From CAZMJG01 sp964576365 (GTDB lineage: Bacteria > Patescibacteriota > Microgenomatia > UBA1406 > GWC2-37-13): a DNA stretch of 34,892 nucleotides. The DNA lies in NCBI GenBank assembly GCA_964576365.1, contig CAZNUT010000010.1:1-34892 (forward strand). Reading direction: 5' to 3'. Both the position numbers and the translations under genes were made by a program. Under the pieces are notes generated by a model. The model saw only the letters and a list, made by a program, of their open reading frames with translations, did no database searches and was not told where the DNA came from. Below, in pieces: positions 1 through 8,353 of this stretch; position 1 is the first letter of the stretch, and each line of letters opens with the position of its first letter.

Positions 1-113
1 TTGAATCAGTACCACGTCACTGGAGCAAAGCGTAAGGGACGTGGGTATCTATAAGTTTCTTCGGAAGAACTTCTACCATTTTAGTTCGGCGTTGAGGGTT
101 ATAATTAGCTCTA
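1..113. other. Upstream region with two hairpins and a -10 box
   Basis: No gene is visible here. CCACGTC at 12-18 is the reverse complement of GACGTGG at 38-44, giving a 7-bp stem with a long loop. A second imperfect hairpin lies at 53-72, closed by a cUUCGg tetraloop. TATAAT at 100-105 ends 8 nt before the kinase ATG at 114. There is no T-run after either hairpin, so they do not look like standard terminators. They could be the tail of something cut by the window edge. Confidence 0.4.
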
Positions 114-989
114 ATGAAAACGCAGATCACGGATAAAGAAATTAAGGACATATCTAATGACATTGTTTCTTCAAAACCTCTGAGGATAAGTGGTCAAAAG
201 CAAGTTTTTAAATGCCATCTAAATAACGGCAACGACACCATACTTAAATTTGTACATATTGAAACGTTGAATAACGGAGTAAAGCATACTGATAAAACCG
301 CCCTAGAAAGATTGATGAGGGAAATTCGCCTTACAAACCAGATCACTTCTCCCTTTTTGCCCAAATCAGGGGAAATTCAAGCAGATTATTTAAATGTGAA
401 TGATGAAACATATTATTATTACAGCGAAGAATGCGTTCAAGGGGAGGACTTGCGTGAGCATATAAATAAAGGTTCATTAGATGAAAAAAAAGTGCAAAAA
501 TTAGTAAAAGATGTAGCTAGTGCGATACAAGTATTGTGGAATAGCGGACGAACAATTCATCGAGATATTAAGCCAGAAAATATTATCTTTAATGAGAATG
601 CGAATAGCTTTGTTTTAATTGACGCAGGCCTAGCACTTACATTGTATGAGGTATCGATAACCCCCTCTGGGTATATAGTGGGTACTCCGCCTTATATGTC
701 TCCTGAGCAAGTTCAAGGAAAACGCCGCCAACTCGACTTTCGCTCTGATTTATACGCCTTGGGTATCGTAGCTTATGAAGCAATAACTGGCAATCATCCT
801 TATTGGGTTCCGGGAATGGATAGAGGGGAACTTTTTAATAATATATTGTACATGGTGCCACCGACGATAAATTCTCACTCAGCCATAGCGAGTAATACAA
901 CTGAAGAAGTCATCCATAAACTTCTTTCCAAGCGTCCTCATTCGCGTTACAATTCGTGTGAGAAAGTAATTCAGGCAATTGCAGTATAA
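114..989 (+). CDS. Serine/threonine protein kinase (kinase domain only)
   Basis: Hanks-type Ser/Thr kinase, predicted to phosphorylate protein hydroxyls. Visible motifs: a reduced glycine loop (SGQKQVFK, residues 26-33), ATP-site lysine K45, alpha-C glutamate E70, catalytic loop HRDIKPEN at 149-156, a metal-binding DAG instead of DFG at 170-172, and SPE in place of APE at 206-208. At 291 aa it holds only the kinase domain: no transmembrane segment, PASTA or other sensor, so it is probably cytosolic. TATAAT at 100-105 sits 8 nt upstream of the ATG and no SD is seen. It is followed after 9 nt by an unrecognised gene and then a nuclease-like gene. Small soluble kinases of this kind occur in phage-defence loci, but that role is only an inference from the neighbours. 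Confidence 0.9.
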   Translation: MKTQITDKEIKDISNDIVSSKPLRISGQKQVFKCHLNNGNDTILKFVHIETLNNGVKHTDKTALERLMREIRLTNQITSPFLPKSGEIQADYLNVNDETYYYYSEECVQGEDLREHINKGSLDEKKVQKLVKDVASAIQVLWNSGRTIHRDIKPENIIFNENANSFVLIDAGLALTLYEVSITPSGYIVGTPPYMSPEQVQGKRRQLDFRSDLYALGIVAYEAITGNHPYWVPGMDRGELFNNILYMVPPTINSHSAIASNTTEEVIHKLLSKRPHSRYNSCEKVIQAIAV

Positions 990-998
990 TATATTGAT

Positions 999-2171
999 AT
1001 GTTGTTAGCTCAGGATGGACATAATCGTTCAAACAAAATAGTAGAGGCCTTAAAAAAAGAAATAATTGACGGGGCAATCTTCTCGCCGCGTTATCAAACC
1101 TCGGATGTATTAACCGAGACAATATCTACAATAAGAAAAGAGTTTAAAGATAAATTTTTCCTTTTAGATCCGATGTTTTATGTATCTGCGATGCAGGCTA
1201 CTAAAACAGGGAAACTGGAAACCTACTCATACTTTGTACCTAAACTAGGACGTAAAGATTTTAGTTCTAAAAATATTCAAAAATTTGTAAAGGAAGTTGT
1301 TGATTTCCAATTGAAGCTTGGTTTGGAATATATAATTTCACCAAGTGTGGTTGTACCCAGCTTCACCAGTTACATGGCTCAAATAACCATTCAACTCTCA
1401 ATAGAGGCTTCCGAGTATCTAAAGACAGTCAGTCCTGAATCAAAACTTATCATCTGCCTGCCTGTAGGTGAGTCATCGTTACGGGAAGACGAGCAACTTT
1501 CTAATTTCCTTGATGATCTTACGACATTAGATGCATTTGGTTATTACATATTTGTTGAAAGAGCCACGGCGAACATGCCACAGTGGACTGATCCGACCAC
1601 CTTAAGCGGGCTTCTTTATTTGGTTAATGTATTAGCTGAAAATGGGTATCAGGTTTATGTTGGTTTTATTGATATCGTTGGTATATTAACAATAGCTGTG
1701 GGAGCAAAGGCTCTGGCAAATGGTTGGTATCGTAACCAATGTCTCTTTACCAGTGATCGCTTCTTCGAGCAACCGCCAAGACGGCAAGCTCGTGAAGTAT
1801 ATTCATCAGAACCGTTATTAAATTCGGTATACATTGACCCTGAGTTACAGGCAATATTTGAATTAGGTATGATCGATGATGTTTTAACTGGAAGTAATTT
1901 TGATAATGTTTTTAAAAAGGATCCAATAACTCAACCTTGGCCTCAAGATACTGCAGTAATGCACCAGTGGGCTACTTTGAAGCGGCTGGTAGATGAAATT
2001 GAAACTGTGAATACTAAGGAGGAAAGAATTTCTCTGATTCAAAAGAAGATTGATAATGCACAATCACTTTACTCAAAGTTGAGAACAGAAGGTGTAGAGT
2101 TCGAAGCCGCAAGTGGTCCTAATCACTTACGTGTTTGGCAAGAAGCCCTTACATTATTTCAACAAATTTAA
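999..2171 (+). CDS. Conserved-looking 390-aa protein, unrecognised (TIM-barrel-like)
   Basis: I do not recognise this family. It is soluble, with no signal peptide or clear membrane segment. Hydrophobic strands alternate with helices in the order GAIFSPRY (about 25-32), YIISPSVVVPSF, LIICLPVG, YYIFVERA and YQVYVGFIDIVGIL. This suggests a beta/alpha barrel, perhaps distantly like tRNA-guanine transglycosylase-type barrels, but no catalytic motif is certain. A charged C-terminal helical region (about 320-385) follows. It lies 9 nt after the kinase and 13 nt before the nuclease-like gene. TATAAT at 985-990 overlaps the kinase stop codon and ends 8 nt before this ATG, so it may have its own leaderless transcript besides read-through. 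Confidence 0.8.
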   Translation: MLLAQDGHNRSNKIVEALKKEIIDGAIFSPRYQTSDVLTETISTIRKEFKDKFFLLDPMFYVSAMQATKTGKLETYSYFVPKLGRKDFSSKNIQKFVKEVVDFQLKLGLEYIISPSVVVPSFTSYMAQITIQLSIEASEYLKTVSPESKLIICLPVGESSLREDEQLSNFLDDLTTLDAFGYYIFVERATANMPQWTDPTTLSGLLYLVNVLAENGYQVYVGFIDIVGILTIAVGAKALANGWYRNQCLFTSDRFFEQPPRRQAREVYSSEPLLNSVYIDPELQAIFELGMIDDVLTGSNFDNVFKKDPITQPWPQDTAVMHQWATLKRLVDEIETVNTKEERISLIQKKIDNAQSLYSKLRTEGVEFEAASGPNHLRVWQEALTLFQQI

Positions 2172-2184
2172 TTATAATGGAATA

Positions 2185-2862
2185 ATGAGGCTTACTGGTT
2201 TTAGTGAAAATCAATTTGTTCAATCATTCATAAATCAGGTGAGACTTGAGCATCTACTAGGTATAAACGGTAGTTATTTTCAACAGATTGGAATGCTCAA
2301 CGGAGTACCCGATGTTTTAACAGTCGAGAATTCAGAATTAGCTAAATTAAAAGAATTTGTATCGAAGTATCCTTCTTTAAATCTCTTGAATGGCCATGCT
2401 AAGTTAATAACCCATCTGTCCAATAAAAGTTTTCATTCCAAGGATTATCTTCTTTCTCGGACAGGGCTTAGTGAGTCACATTTTAAAAAATCTGTTACTT
2501 CACTCGTAAATATGAATGTTGTGGAAGTTAAGAACAATGAAAAATTTAGATTAGTAACAGAATTTAACCTTCCGGAAATTAAATTGTGGAGTTTTGAATT
2601 TAAGCTACACAATTGGCAATCTGCTTTAAGACAGTCAATGCGATACCGAGCCTTTTCTTCTTATGTATTCGTTGTAATGCCAGCAGATAAAAGACAGATT
2701 CTAGAAAAGAACATTCAAGTTTTTAATAAGTTTAATATTGGAGCTTTGGTATTCAATCCTAATTTAGCAGAATATGAGTTTGTTACGAAACCGATAAAAT
2801 GCGGAGCATTGTCCAGAGGGAGGTATATTGATGCACTTGGTAGAATTGCCTTAACCAATTAA
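2185..2862 (+). CDS. wHTH / PD-(D/E)XK nuclease-like protein
   Basis: The start at 2185 is chosen over an upstream ATG at 2113, which lies inside the previous gene, because TATAAT at 2173-2178 ends exactly 6 nt before it. The 225-aa product has a GVPDVL motif at about 40-45 and a winged-helix-like part (about 70-125, with SKDYLLSRTGLSESHFKKSV). Next come FEFK at 137-140 and a helix with Q150 and Y154, then the strand YVFVVMP. The order PD, ExK, Q/Y helix and strand resembles a PD-(D/E)XK nuclease core with a DNA-binding insert. This is a motif reading only. It is the third gene of the kinase cluster, and its product may bind or cut DNA. Alternatives are a transcription regulator or an inactive nuclease fold. 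Confidence 0.6.
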   Translation: MRLTGFSENQFVQSFINQVRLEHLLGINGSYFQQIGMLNGVPDVLTVENSELAKLKEFVSKYPSLNLLNGHAKLITHLSNKSFHSKDYLLSRTGLSESHFKKSVTSLVNMNVVEVKNNEKFRLVTEFNLPEIKLWSFEFKLHNWQSALRQSMRYRAFSSYVFVVMPADKRQILEKNIQVFNKFNIGALVFNPNLAEYEFVTKPIKCGALSRGRYIDALGRIALTN

Positions 2863-2874
2863 CTCCTCAAAATA

Positions 2875-3384
2875 CTAGAGTGCCAATGCGTCTACTAGTT
2901 CTTCTGGATTAACAATTTGTAGCTTACCATTATTACAAAAAGCCTTCATATTTTTATAGTTTGTCCTGTATCTTCTTAGAATGCTTCTTTCGTCTAGTGT
3001 CAAAAAATAGTCAGAGTGGCTTGAAAGTGCTTGAAAAATGTGCCTTGCATCATCTGGTTCGAATGCTTGTCTTAGAAGTGATAGGGACGTGTTCTCAACT
3101 TCGCCACCACCCCAAGGAATGCTTCCAAAAGGAGCATCGCCCCATCCAGTAGCAAAATAAGTTTCTTTGTTTAAAAATTTTTCTCCACCAAATATTTTAT
3201 AAATAAACAAAGCTGCACCTCTTATTTTAGGTAAAGTAGACCTTTCCATCTCGTGCTTTGTAATTTGAGAAGTAACAAACTCATGGTCACTTAAGGCAAG
3301 TTTTTGCATTGCCTCTCCATCTTTGTCTGTAAATTCATTACCGATGATTGAAGAAAGAATATTATTATCAACGTAAATCTTCAT
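2875..3384 (-). CDS. PIN-domain ribonuclease-like protein
   Basis: A 169-aa protein starting MKIYVDNNIL. The four acidic positions expected of a PIN (VapC-like) nuclease can be read: D6 in the first strand, E45 (KHEME), D111/D112 (EPDDARHIFQAL) and D131 (FLTLDERSIL). PIN domains cleave RNA with metal ions and are often toxins. No antitoxin-sized ORF is adjacent, so it may be a solitary PIN protein or belong to the neighbouring kinase cluster, with which it is convergent (12-nt gap). The minus-strand TATAAT (plus 3391-3396) ends 6 nt before the ATG, so the mRNA should be leaderless. The insertion at about 70-105 (Gly/Trp-rich) is unusual for VapC. Confidence 0.7.
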   Translation of the reverse strand: MKIYVDNNILSSIIGNEFTDKDGEAMQKLALSDHEFVTSQITKHEMERSTLPKIRGAALFIYKIFGGEKFLNKETYFATGWGDAPFGSIPWGGGEVENTSLSLLRQAFEPDDARHIFQALSSHSDYFLTLDERSILRRYRTNYKNMKAFCNNGKLQIVNPEELVDALAL

Positions 3385-3422
3385 TTAGACATTATAATTG
3401 ATAAAATACGTTCTAGATGTTT

Positions 3423-3446
3423 CCATCAAGTGGAGCACTTCGATGG
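3423..3446. repeat. Inverted repeat between divergent promoters
   Basis: CCATC (3423-3427) and AAGT (3428-3431) pair with ACTT (3437-3440) and GATGG (3442-3446), with one bulged C and a GGAGC loop. It lies between the leaderless promoters of the PIN gene (minus) and the Nudix gene (plus). That position suits an operator, though it could also be an incidental hairpin. Confidence 0.4.
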
Positions 3447-3491
3447 ATTTCTTCGTTTATCTTCGGATTTATAAACAAGTAAAATATAATA

Positions 3492-4058
3492 ATGAATGCA
3501 AGACATGGCCTCCTCGGCTTATTAAAGAGATATGTCGCCGCTAATGAACAGGAGGAAAGGTCGCTAATAGAAATATTAGATTTTGTAAAGTCTCATCCCG
3601 AGTGTTTTGATAATGATTTTAAAATGGGTCATATTACCGGCTCTGCGTTGGTTGTGGATAGAGGATTTAACTATGCGCTCTTAACCCACCACATGGTAAT
3701 AAATAAATGGATGCAGTTTGGTGGCCATTCTGACTCCGACCCAGATGTAATAAAAACAGCAATGAGAGAGGCGCAAGAAGAATCTGGATTGAAATCGTTG
3801 AAGTTTATTTCGGGACATGAAGACATCTTCGATGTAGATGTTCACCCTATTTCACCTAAAGCAGACATGCCATTACACAATCATTATGATATTCGAATTA
3901 TCCTTACGACGGATATGAATGAGCCATACGTGGTAAGTCATGAGTCTAAAGAACTCAGGTGGGTGCATATGAGTGAGGCTGAAAAGTACAACAAGCAACC
4001 GGCTTTTATGAGATTGATCAAGAAGGCACAGCAGTTAGGTAAGTCTTTAGGGTTTTAA
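3492..4058 (+). CDS. Nudix hydrolase
   Basis: A 188-aa Nudix-family pyrophosphohydrolase. The Nudix box lies at about residues 76-98: GGHSDSDPDVIKTAMREAQ followed by EESGL. It keeps the REUxEExGU core, but the first acidic position after G-x5 is proline. The preceding strand (ALLTHHMVINKWMQFGGH) and the later RWVHMSEAEKY segment are typical of the fold. The substrate cannot be told: damaged nucleotides, NDP-sugars or other X-linked nucleoside diphosphates are possible. TAAAAT at 3480-3485 ends 6 nt before the ATG, with no SD. It is a single gene, divergent from the PIN gene. Confidence 0.88.
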   Translation: MNARHGLLGLLKRYVAANEQEERSLIEILDFVKSHPECFDNDFKMGHITGSALVVDRGFNYALLTHHMVINKWMQFGGHSDSDPDVIKTAMREAQEESGLKSLKFISGHEDIFDVDVHPISPKADMPLHNHYDIRIILTTDMNEPYVVSHESKELRWVHMSEAEKYNKQPAFMRLIKKAQQLGKSLGF

Positions 4059-4185
4059 TTTTTTTCATCTCATACTCATCAGTTTGATTTTCACCGTATT
4101 TTTTTAGAGCCGAAAATAACCTGTGTATGAACTACTCGTATAGGTTTAAATATCACGAGCATTGGTAGATTTTTGAAGATTGTAG

Positions 4186-4503
4186 CTATTTACTTTTAGA
4201 TTTTACTTCCGCTTCTTGTTCCATCTTTAGCAGACGTGTGTAATAATCTGGCATCTCATTCAGATGAGCGAGCGCAATTTTACCTGTTATGAGCAAATCA
4301 TCGTTTGTTACATTTGTAAATGGATTGGCAGTGCCATGTTCCAATTCTACCTGCATGCCTATTTTAAACTGATTGATATCGAATTTATCCCAGATAATAC
4401 CCAATTCTTCTCCTATACGTTTAGCTTCTTCGCCGGAAATGTGTTTTTTTGCTTGCATACGATAAGTATATATCTTTTTATGAATCGCGCTGAATTCAGC
4501 CAT
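4186..4503 (-). CDS. DUF5661 family protein
   Basis: The sequence EEAKRIGEELGIIWDKF, QFKIGMQVELEHGT, NVTNDDLLITGKIALAHL and PDYYTRLLKME matches my memory of the DUF5661 family, of unknown function and often found as a small soluble protein in bacteria and phages. The ATG at 4503 gives 105 aa. An in-frame TTG at 4548 would add 15 residues (MPLPIESNN...) and cannot be excluded. A minus-strand TAGAAT lies at plus 4530-4535, which would give a short leader. It is convergent with the Nudix gene and divergent from the VOC gene. Confidence 0.8.
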   Translation of the reverse strand: MAEFSAIHKKIYTYRMQAKKHISGEEAKRIGEELGIIWDKFDINQFKIGMQVELEHGTANPFTNVTNDDLLITGKIALAHLNEMPDYYTRLLKMEQEAEVKSKSK

Positions 4504-4593
4504 TAAAAAAAGCAAAGTTTGATTATTTGATTCTATTGGTAAGGGCAAAATAAAATCTTAGTATGAACGTGTTTAATTTGTTACTATTACTGC

Positions 4594-5022
4594 ATGATTA
4601 CCATACAACCTTGGATCAATTTCAACGGCAATGCTGAAGAAGCATTCACTTTTTATAAATCTGTTTTTGGTGGAGAATTCACCAAAATGATACGTTTTAA
4701 AGATATCTCGAGCTCTGCATTTCCCGTGCCAGAAAAAGAAGCGCAGAAAATCATGTATATCGCTTTACCCATCGGTAAAAGCAATATATTAATCGGAAAT
4801 GATGTTCCAGAAGTCATGGGACGAGTAAATGAGCGAGAAAATAGAAGTAAAATCTTGGTGCGTACAGAAAGCAAAGAAGAGGCGGACAGATTGTTTACTG
4901 GCCTTTCAGACGGAGGAGAAGTAGAAGGGGCGATGGGTGATGGCCCATGGGGTACGTATGCAGGTATGTTTCGAGATAAATACGGTATTGAGTGGATCGT
5001 CGAATTTGCTCCGGGTGAATAA
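4594..5022 (+). CDS. VOC family protein (PhnB-like glyoxalase fold)
   Basis: A 142-aa protein with the PhnB/3-demethylubiquinone-methyltransferase-like glyoxalase fold. Family signatures are ITIQPWINFNGNAEEAFTFY at the N-terminus, FYKSVFGGEF, the central NILIGNDVPE and the C-terminal GPWGTYAGMFRDKYGIEW. These form the paired beta-alpha-beta-beta-beta units of VOC proteins. The enzymatic reaction of this subgroup is generally unknown. TACTAT at 4582-4587 ends 6 nt before the ATG, so the transcript is predicted to be leaderless. It is a single gene in a run of small unrelated genes. Confidence 0.88.
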   Translation: MITIQPWINFNGNAEEAFTFYKSVFGGEFTKMIRFKDISSSAFPVPEKEAQKIMYIALPIGKSNILIGNDVPEVMGRVNERENRSKILVRTESKEEADRLFTGLSDGGEVEGAMGDGPWGTYAGMFRDKYGIEWIVEFAPGE

Positions 5023-5073
5023 AATGAAGCTTTGTCTCTGCGCAATCGATTGTATAACCATCTATATTGCTAT

Positions 5074-5667
5074 TTAAAGACCCTCCTGTTTTTCGGTTTC
5101 GGGAGTATGAAGTATATCAGCAATCAGTCTGCCTTTTCCCGGATAACCTGCTGTAAGAATCGCAACGACTTTATCTTGATTTGTGAATACTCCTGAGCCA
5201 GACCATCCCGGATAACATGTTTGACCAGAGTCTTTCTCTTCCAAGTGAAGAGTAGGGCTGGAAAGTTCATTGTCACCTTCTTGGATGGCTTTTGTCCCAA
5301 GTCGGGTAGGAGTTACAGGAACAGGATTGCGATATCGACCAGGATATCCAATGACGTTTAATTCTTGAGAAGGTAATGAAGTTGCGACAGGAATGCCTTC
5401 CCCGGGTGATAGTGGCATTTCAGCCACATCTGTGAGCCGTTTATCTCGTTTCGTAAAGCTTATCTCATCCGGTAGTTCTGCAAGTAGCTCAGGATCGCCC
5501 TTTATAGTGACATCTCTTCTATCTGGTCCAGAATACGCCACATGAGCTGCGGTGACAAGCTTTCTCTCCCCATCAGGAAATACGACAACCAGCCCATTTC
5601 CAATAAAACGATCTTTTTCTGGCGCGGGTTGTTTTTCCCAGACCTCAAACAAATATTTGGTTTCCAT
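5074..5667 (-). CDS. Trypsin-like serine protease
   Basis: A chymotrypsin-fold peptidase of 197 aa. The catalytic triad can be read as H42 in LVTAAHVA, D80 in RLTDVAEM and S156 in GWSGSG. NVIGYPGRYRNPV is also typical of HtrA/trypsin-like folds. There is no PDZ domain and no signal peptide, so it is probably cytosolic or uses an unrecognised route. The ATG at 5667 (METKYLF) is preferred over an upstream ATG at 5709 because the minus-strand TATAAT (plus 5692-5697) lies between the two, leaving a leader of roughly 18 nt. The upstream start would precede its own promoter. Confidence 0.75.
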   Translation of the reverse strand: METKYLFEVWEKQPAPEKDRFIGNGLVVVFPDGERKLVTAAHVAYSGPDRRDVTIKGDPELLAELPDEISFTKRDKRLTDVAEMPLSPGEGIPVATSLPSQELNVIGYPGRYRNPVPVTPTRLGTKAIQEGDNELSSPTLHLEEKDSGQTCYPGWSGSGVFTNQDKVVAILTAGYPGKGRLIADILHTPETEKQEGL

Positions 5668-5849
5668 ATCGATTTGACAATTCAAAAACGTATTATAACA
5701 TAAAAACAATTATTGCTATAGGATAGGATCAAGTGTTGAGCATATTGAGTTTGAAGAGAGGTTTTTAGCTTTTATTTTATTATTAATTTCAACCCCCGCA
5801 GATTTTAGAGGGTTGTAGAAAATTACAAAATATATGATAAAATACTGTC

Positions 5850-6191
5850 ATGAAAGCTCAAATCAATGTTGATTTTTCTGACATAAATGGTGCTGAAGCA
5901 ATATATGATGTTGGTTGTACTTTGTGTGGAAAGTGCTGTCCTCCAAGCTGTGTACACTTGAAAGATAATTTATGTGCGATCCATCCCTCCCAACATACTG
6001 TTGATTCTATGTATGGAGCTTGCGAACTTAAACCTTTTGAGCTTGTACAGTATTTTGGGATACACTGTCCTCCTGCAGTAAGTAAAATAGCTGAGCTAAC
6101 AGGCATTACTATTCAAGAGTCTGTGAGTGATTCACGGTTTTGCAATGAAACAGATTTGCAAAATGCACTTGCGCTTTTGCTAAACCATTGA
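5850..6191 (+). CDS. YkgJ-like cysteine-cluster protein
   Basis: A 113-aa protein with an N-terminal cysteine cluster: C23, C26, C29, C30, C34 and C42 (CTLCGKCC, then SC and LC). This resembles YkgJ/UPF0153 proteins with a CxxCxxCC metal site that probably binds zinc or an iron-sulfur centre. The C-terminal half (about 65-113) has no motif I know. TAAAAT at 5838-5843 ends 6 nt before the ATG, so a leaderless mRNA is expected. The next gene begins 26 nt downstream with its own -10 box. Confidence 0.7.
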   Translation: MKAQINVDFSDINGAEAIYDVGCTLCGKCCPPSCVHLKDNLCAIHPSQHTVDSMYGACELKPFELVQYFGIHCPPAVSKIAELTGITIQESVSDSRFCNETDLQNALALLLNH

Positions 6192-6217
6192 TTAAGATCC
6201 GGCATCATAATTTGCAT

Positions 6218-6742
6218 ATGTCCCCTCTCACCTTTTCCCGGCAAATCTCTATCATCAATGGCAACCCATATGTACGTCCTCCGGATGAAGTATTAGAAGG
6301 TATTTTTGCGCAAGCCGGAAAAAGCACCAGTCCAATATCTGTCAAAGGGAATATAAATGGCTCTATGTTCGAACAATCGCTTGTGAAGTATGCGGGAGAT
6401 TGGAGGCTGTATATAAATATCACCATGGCAAAAGCAGCTGCTATCCCATTTGCCAAAAGTATTTCCGAAATAGTGGGGACCGAAGTGACATTTGAGATTA
6501 CATTTAATCCCAATCCTCGAAAGTACCAAATGATTCCTTTTCTCAAAAATGCTATAGACAAAAATCCACTCGCCAAAAGCAACTGGGAAAAGTTGATCCT
6601 TAGTCGAAAGAAAGAAATTTTGCGCTACTTTTCTACTTTGAAATCTGAAGAAGCAAAAGCGAGAAATCTGGTAAAAGTTTTGGATGCTCTCACAAAAAAA
6701 GATGTTCGTTTCATGGCAAGATCATGGAAAAACGGCAGGTAA
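6218..6742 (+). CDS. DUF1905/YdeI (OmpD-associated) domain protein
   Basis: A 174-aa protein. The N-terminal half looks like DUF1905, a small beta-barrel (KSTSPISVKGNINGSMFEQS, then WRLYINITMAKA and GTEVTFEITFNP). The C-terminal half is the YdeI/OmpD-associated helical tail (NPLAKSNWEKLILSRKKEIL, LDALTKKDVRFM). Its biochemical role is unknown; YdeI has been linked to peptide or bacteriocin resistance. The ATG at 6218 is preferred over a TTG at 6188 because CATAAT at 6206-6211 ends 6 nt before it. The next YdeI-type gene is at 7728. Confidence 0.75.
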   Translation: MSPLTFSRQISIINGNPYVRPPDEVLEGIFAQAGKSTSPISVKGNINGSMFEQSLVKYAGDWRLYINITMAKAAAIPFAKSISEIVGTEVTFEITFNPNPRKYQMIPFLKNAIDKNPLAKSNWEKLILSRKKEILRYFSTLKSEEAKARNLVKVLDALTKKDVRFMARSWKNGR

Positions 6743-6810
6743 ACGCAGAACGAAAAGAAGGATCGCCTGTTTTGGAAATATCAAATAATTTATTTTGTTA
6801 CAATAAGTAA

Positions 6811-7200
6811 ATGGTCGCAGATATCCATACTTACAATACATCTCAGACTGATGATGATCGAGAGATTTGTGATATGCTCAAGGACGAAATCAACAAAAAT
6901 CTGCCCGAAGCCGAAAGTAAGATCTGGCATGCGCATCCAGTATGGTTTCTCAATGGCAATCCGATCGTGGGATATCACAAATTAAAAGACAGTATCCGTC
7001 TACTTTTTTGGAGTGGTCAGTCTTTTGGTGAAAGCGACTTGGCGCCAGAGGGAAGCTTCAAGGCAGCAGAAAAAAGGTATACTCATATAAACCAGATCGA
7101 CAGATCTCAACTCGCAAAGTGGCTTGGAAAATCACGCACGATACAGTGGGACTATAAAAATATTGTAAAGCGTAAAGGTAAATTGGAAAGACTTTTCTAG
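6811..7200 (+). CDS. DUF1801 (YdhG-like) protein
   Basis: A 129-aa member of the DUF1801 family, recognised from KIWHAHPVWFLNGNPIVGYH and IRLLFWSGQSFGE, followed by a helical tail ending in LAKWLGKSRTIQWDYKNI. The function is not established; the family has a small alpha/beta fold. TACAAT at 6799-6804 ends 6 nt before the ATG with no SD. It is one of two DUF1801-type genes here (the other at 9432), interspersed with two YdeI-type genes. Confidence 0.82.
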   Translation: MVADIHTYNTSQTDDDREICDMLKDEINKNLPEAESKIWHAHPVWFLNGNPIVGYHKLKDSIRLLFWSGQSFGESDLAPEGSFKAAEKRYTHINQIDRSQLAKWLGKSRTIQWDYKNIVKRKGKLERLF

Positions 7201-7278
7201 ATTATAAATATTGTTATTTTCTAGTCCGGTATGTGGTTGCGCTTGCAAAAAGGTAAGGTTAGAGTACTATAAACAAAT

Positions 7279-7656
7279 ATGAATACTCATTACAATCAAT
7301 TAATCCAGTCGATCACAAAAGAATATCAGACGCTTTTGACAAATTCAGAGCAAGCAGTTTATATCTATCTTGACGACGCACACAAAATTTGTAACAGTAA
7401 GTTTGCATCCCTTTTAGGTTACGAATCCGCTGATGAATGGGCGAAAATAGATGCGTCATTTCCAGATGTATTTGTGGCAGAGCAGAGCCAGAAAACGCTC
7501 ATTGCTTCATTTCAGGACGCTATGCAGAAACATGTTGGCTCGACGAACCAAATCTCTTGGAAAAAGAAAGACGGGAGTAATGTGGATACTACGGTGATTC
7601 TTGTTCCGATCAGTCACGACGGCCATCTATTCGCTCTCCATTTTGTATCGAGTTAA
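7279..7656 (+). CDS. Stand-alone PAS-domain protein
   Basis: 125 aa, consisting almost entirely of one PAS-like sensor domain. SEQAVYIYLDDAHKICNSKF and ASLLGYESADEWA match the PAS core (N-x-x-F-x-x-L-L-G-Y). The central helix region holds FQDAMQK, and the C-terminal strands ISWKKKDGSNVDTTV and VPISHDGHLFALHFV finish the sheet. No output domain (kinase, HTH or cyclase) is attached, so it must act in trans or bind a ligand alone. TACTAT at 7265-7270 ends 8 nt before the ATG. Confidence 0.7.
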   Translation: MNTHYNQLIQSITKEYQTLLTNSEQAVYIYLDDAHKICNSKFASLLGYESADEWAKIDASFPDVFVAEQSQKTLIASFQDAMQKHVGSTNQISWKKKDGSNVDTTVILVPISHDGHLFALHFVSS

Positions 7657-7727
7657 AGACTTATTTCTACCAGTTTTTACACAGAGGGTATCAATGGTTA
7701 GTTTTTCAAAATTGATATAATCTGTCC

Positions 7728-8300
7728 ATGACTGAAACCCCGGAGATAGTGCCTTTTGAGACTGCTTTGAAGTGGAGAAAATGGCTCGCCGCAAATCACA
7801 CAAAGCCAGAAGGTATTTGGATGAAATTTTATAAAAAAGCTTCCGGTATCAAAAGCCTTACATATGCAGAAGCTCTCGATGAAGCGCTCTGTTTCGGATG
7901 GATCGATGGCCAATCCAAATCGTATGATGAAGTATCCTGGATTCAGAAATTTACTCCACGCCGTCAGCGAAGTATGTGGTCTAAAAGAAATAAAGAGCAT
8001 ATCGCTCGTCTCATAAAAGAAAAAAAGATGACCACATCCGGACTTGTGGAGGTTGAGCGGGCAAAAAAGGACGGCAGGTGGGATGCAGCTTATGATTCTC
8101 CGAGTACTATGACTGTACCAGAAGACTTCTTGCAACTGCTTATGAAAAATAAAAAAGCACATGATTTTTTTCACACATTAAATAAAACAAATGTCTATGC
8201 GGTCGCATGGAATCTGAGAAATGCAAAAAAAGAGGAGACCAAACTTCGAAGGATGAATAAATACATTGATATGTTTGAAAAAGGGGAGAAGCTTCATTAG
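7728..8300 (+). CDS. YdeI/OmpD-associated family protein
   Basis: A 190-aa full-length YdeI/OmpD-associated (bacteriocin-protection-like) protein. Motifs: the N-terminal ALKWRKWLAANHTKPEGIW, then LTYAEALDEALCFGWIDGQS, KFTPRRQRSMWSKRNKEHI and the C-terminal RRMNKYIDMFEKGEKL. Its molecular function is not known. TATAAT at 7716-7721 ends 6 nt before the ATG, one of the clearest leaderless promoters in the window. It is directly upstream of the riboswitch cassette, which has its own promoter. Confidence 0.88.
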   Translation: MTETPEIVPFETALKWRKWLAANHTKPEGIWMKFYKKASGIKSLTYAEALDEALCFGWIDGQSKSYDEVSWIQKFTPRRQRSMWSKRNKEHIARLIKEKKMTTSGLVEVERAKKDGRWDAAYDSPSTMTVPEDFLQLLMKNKKAHDFFHTLNKTNVYAVAWNLRNAKKEETKLRRMNKYIDMFEKGEKLH

Positions 8301-8314
8301 ATATTTTTTATCGC

Positions 8315-8343
8315 TTGCGCAACTGATATGTATCTGTTACGAT
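8315..8343 (+). promoter_or_regulatory. Sigma70-type promoter of the riboswitch transcript
   Basis: TTGCGC (8315-8320), a 17-nt spacer and TACGAT (8338-8343). Transcription would start near 8350, just before the first base of the riboswitch P1 stem at 8354. That agreement supports both calls. Confidence 0.55.
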
Positions 8344-8353
8344 AAGGCTGTTA

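Noticed and set aside
4653..5045. 130-aa minus-strand ORF
   Set aside because: It is antisense to the clear VOC-family gene and has no motif of its own.
7698..8174. 158-aa minus-strand ORF
   Set aside because: It is antisense to the YdeI-family gene, with Cys/His/Phe-rich shadow composition.
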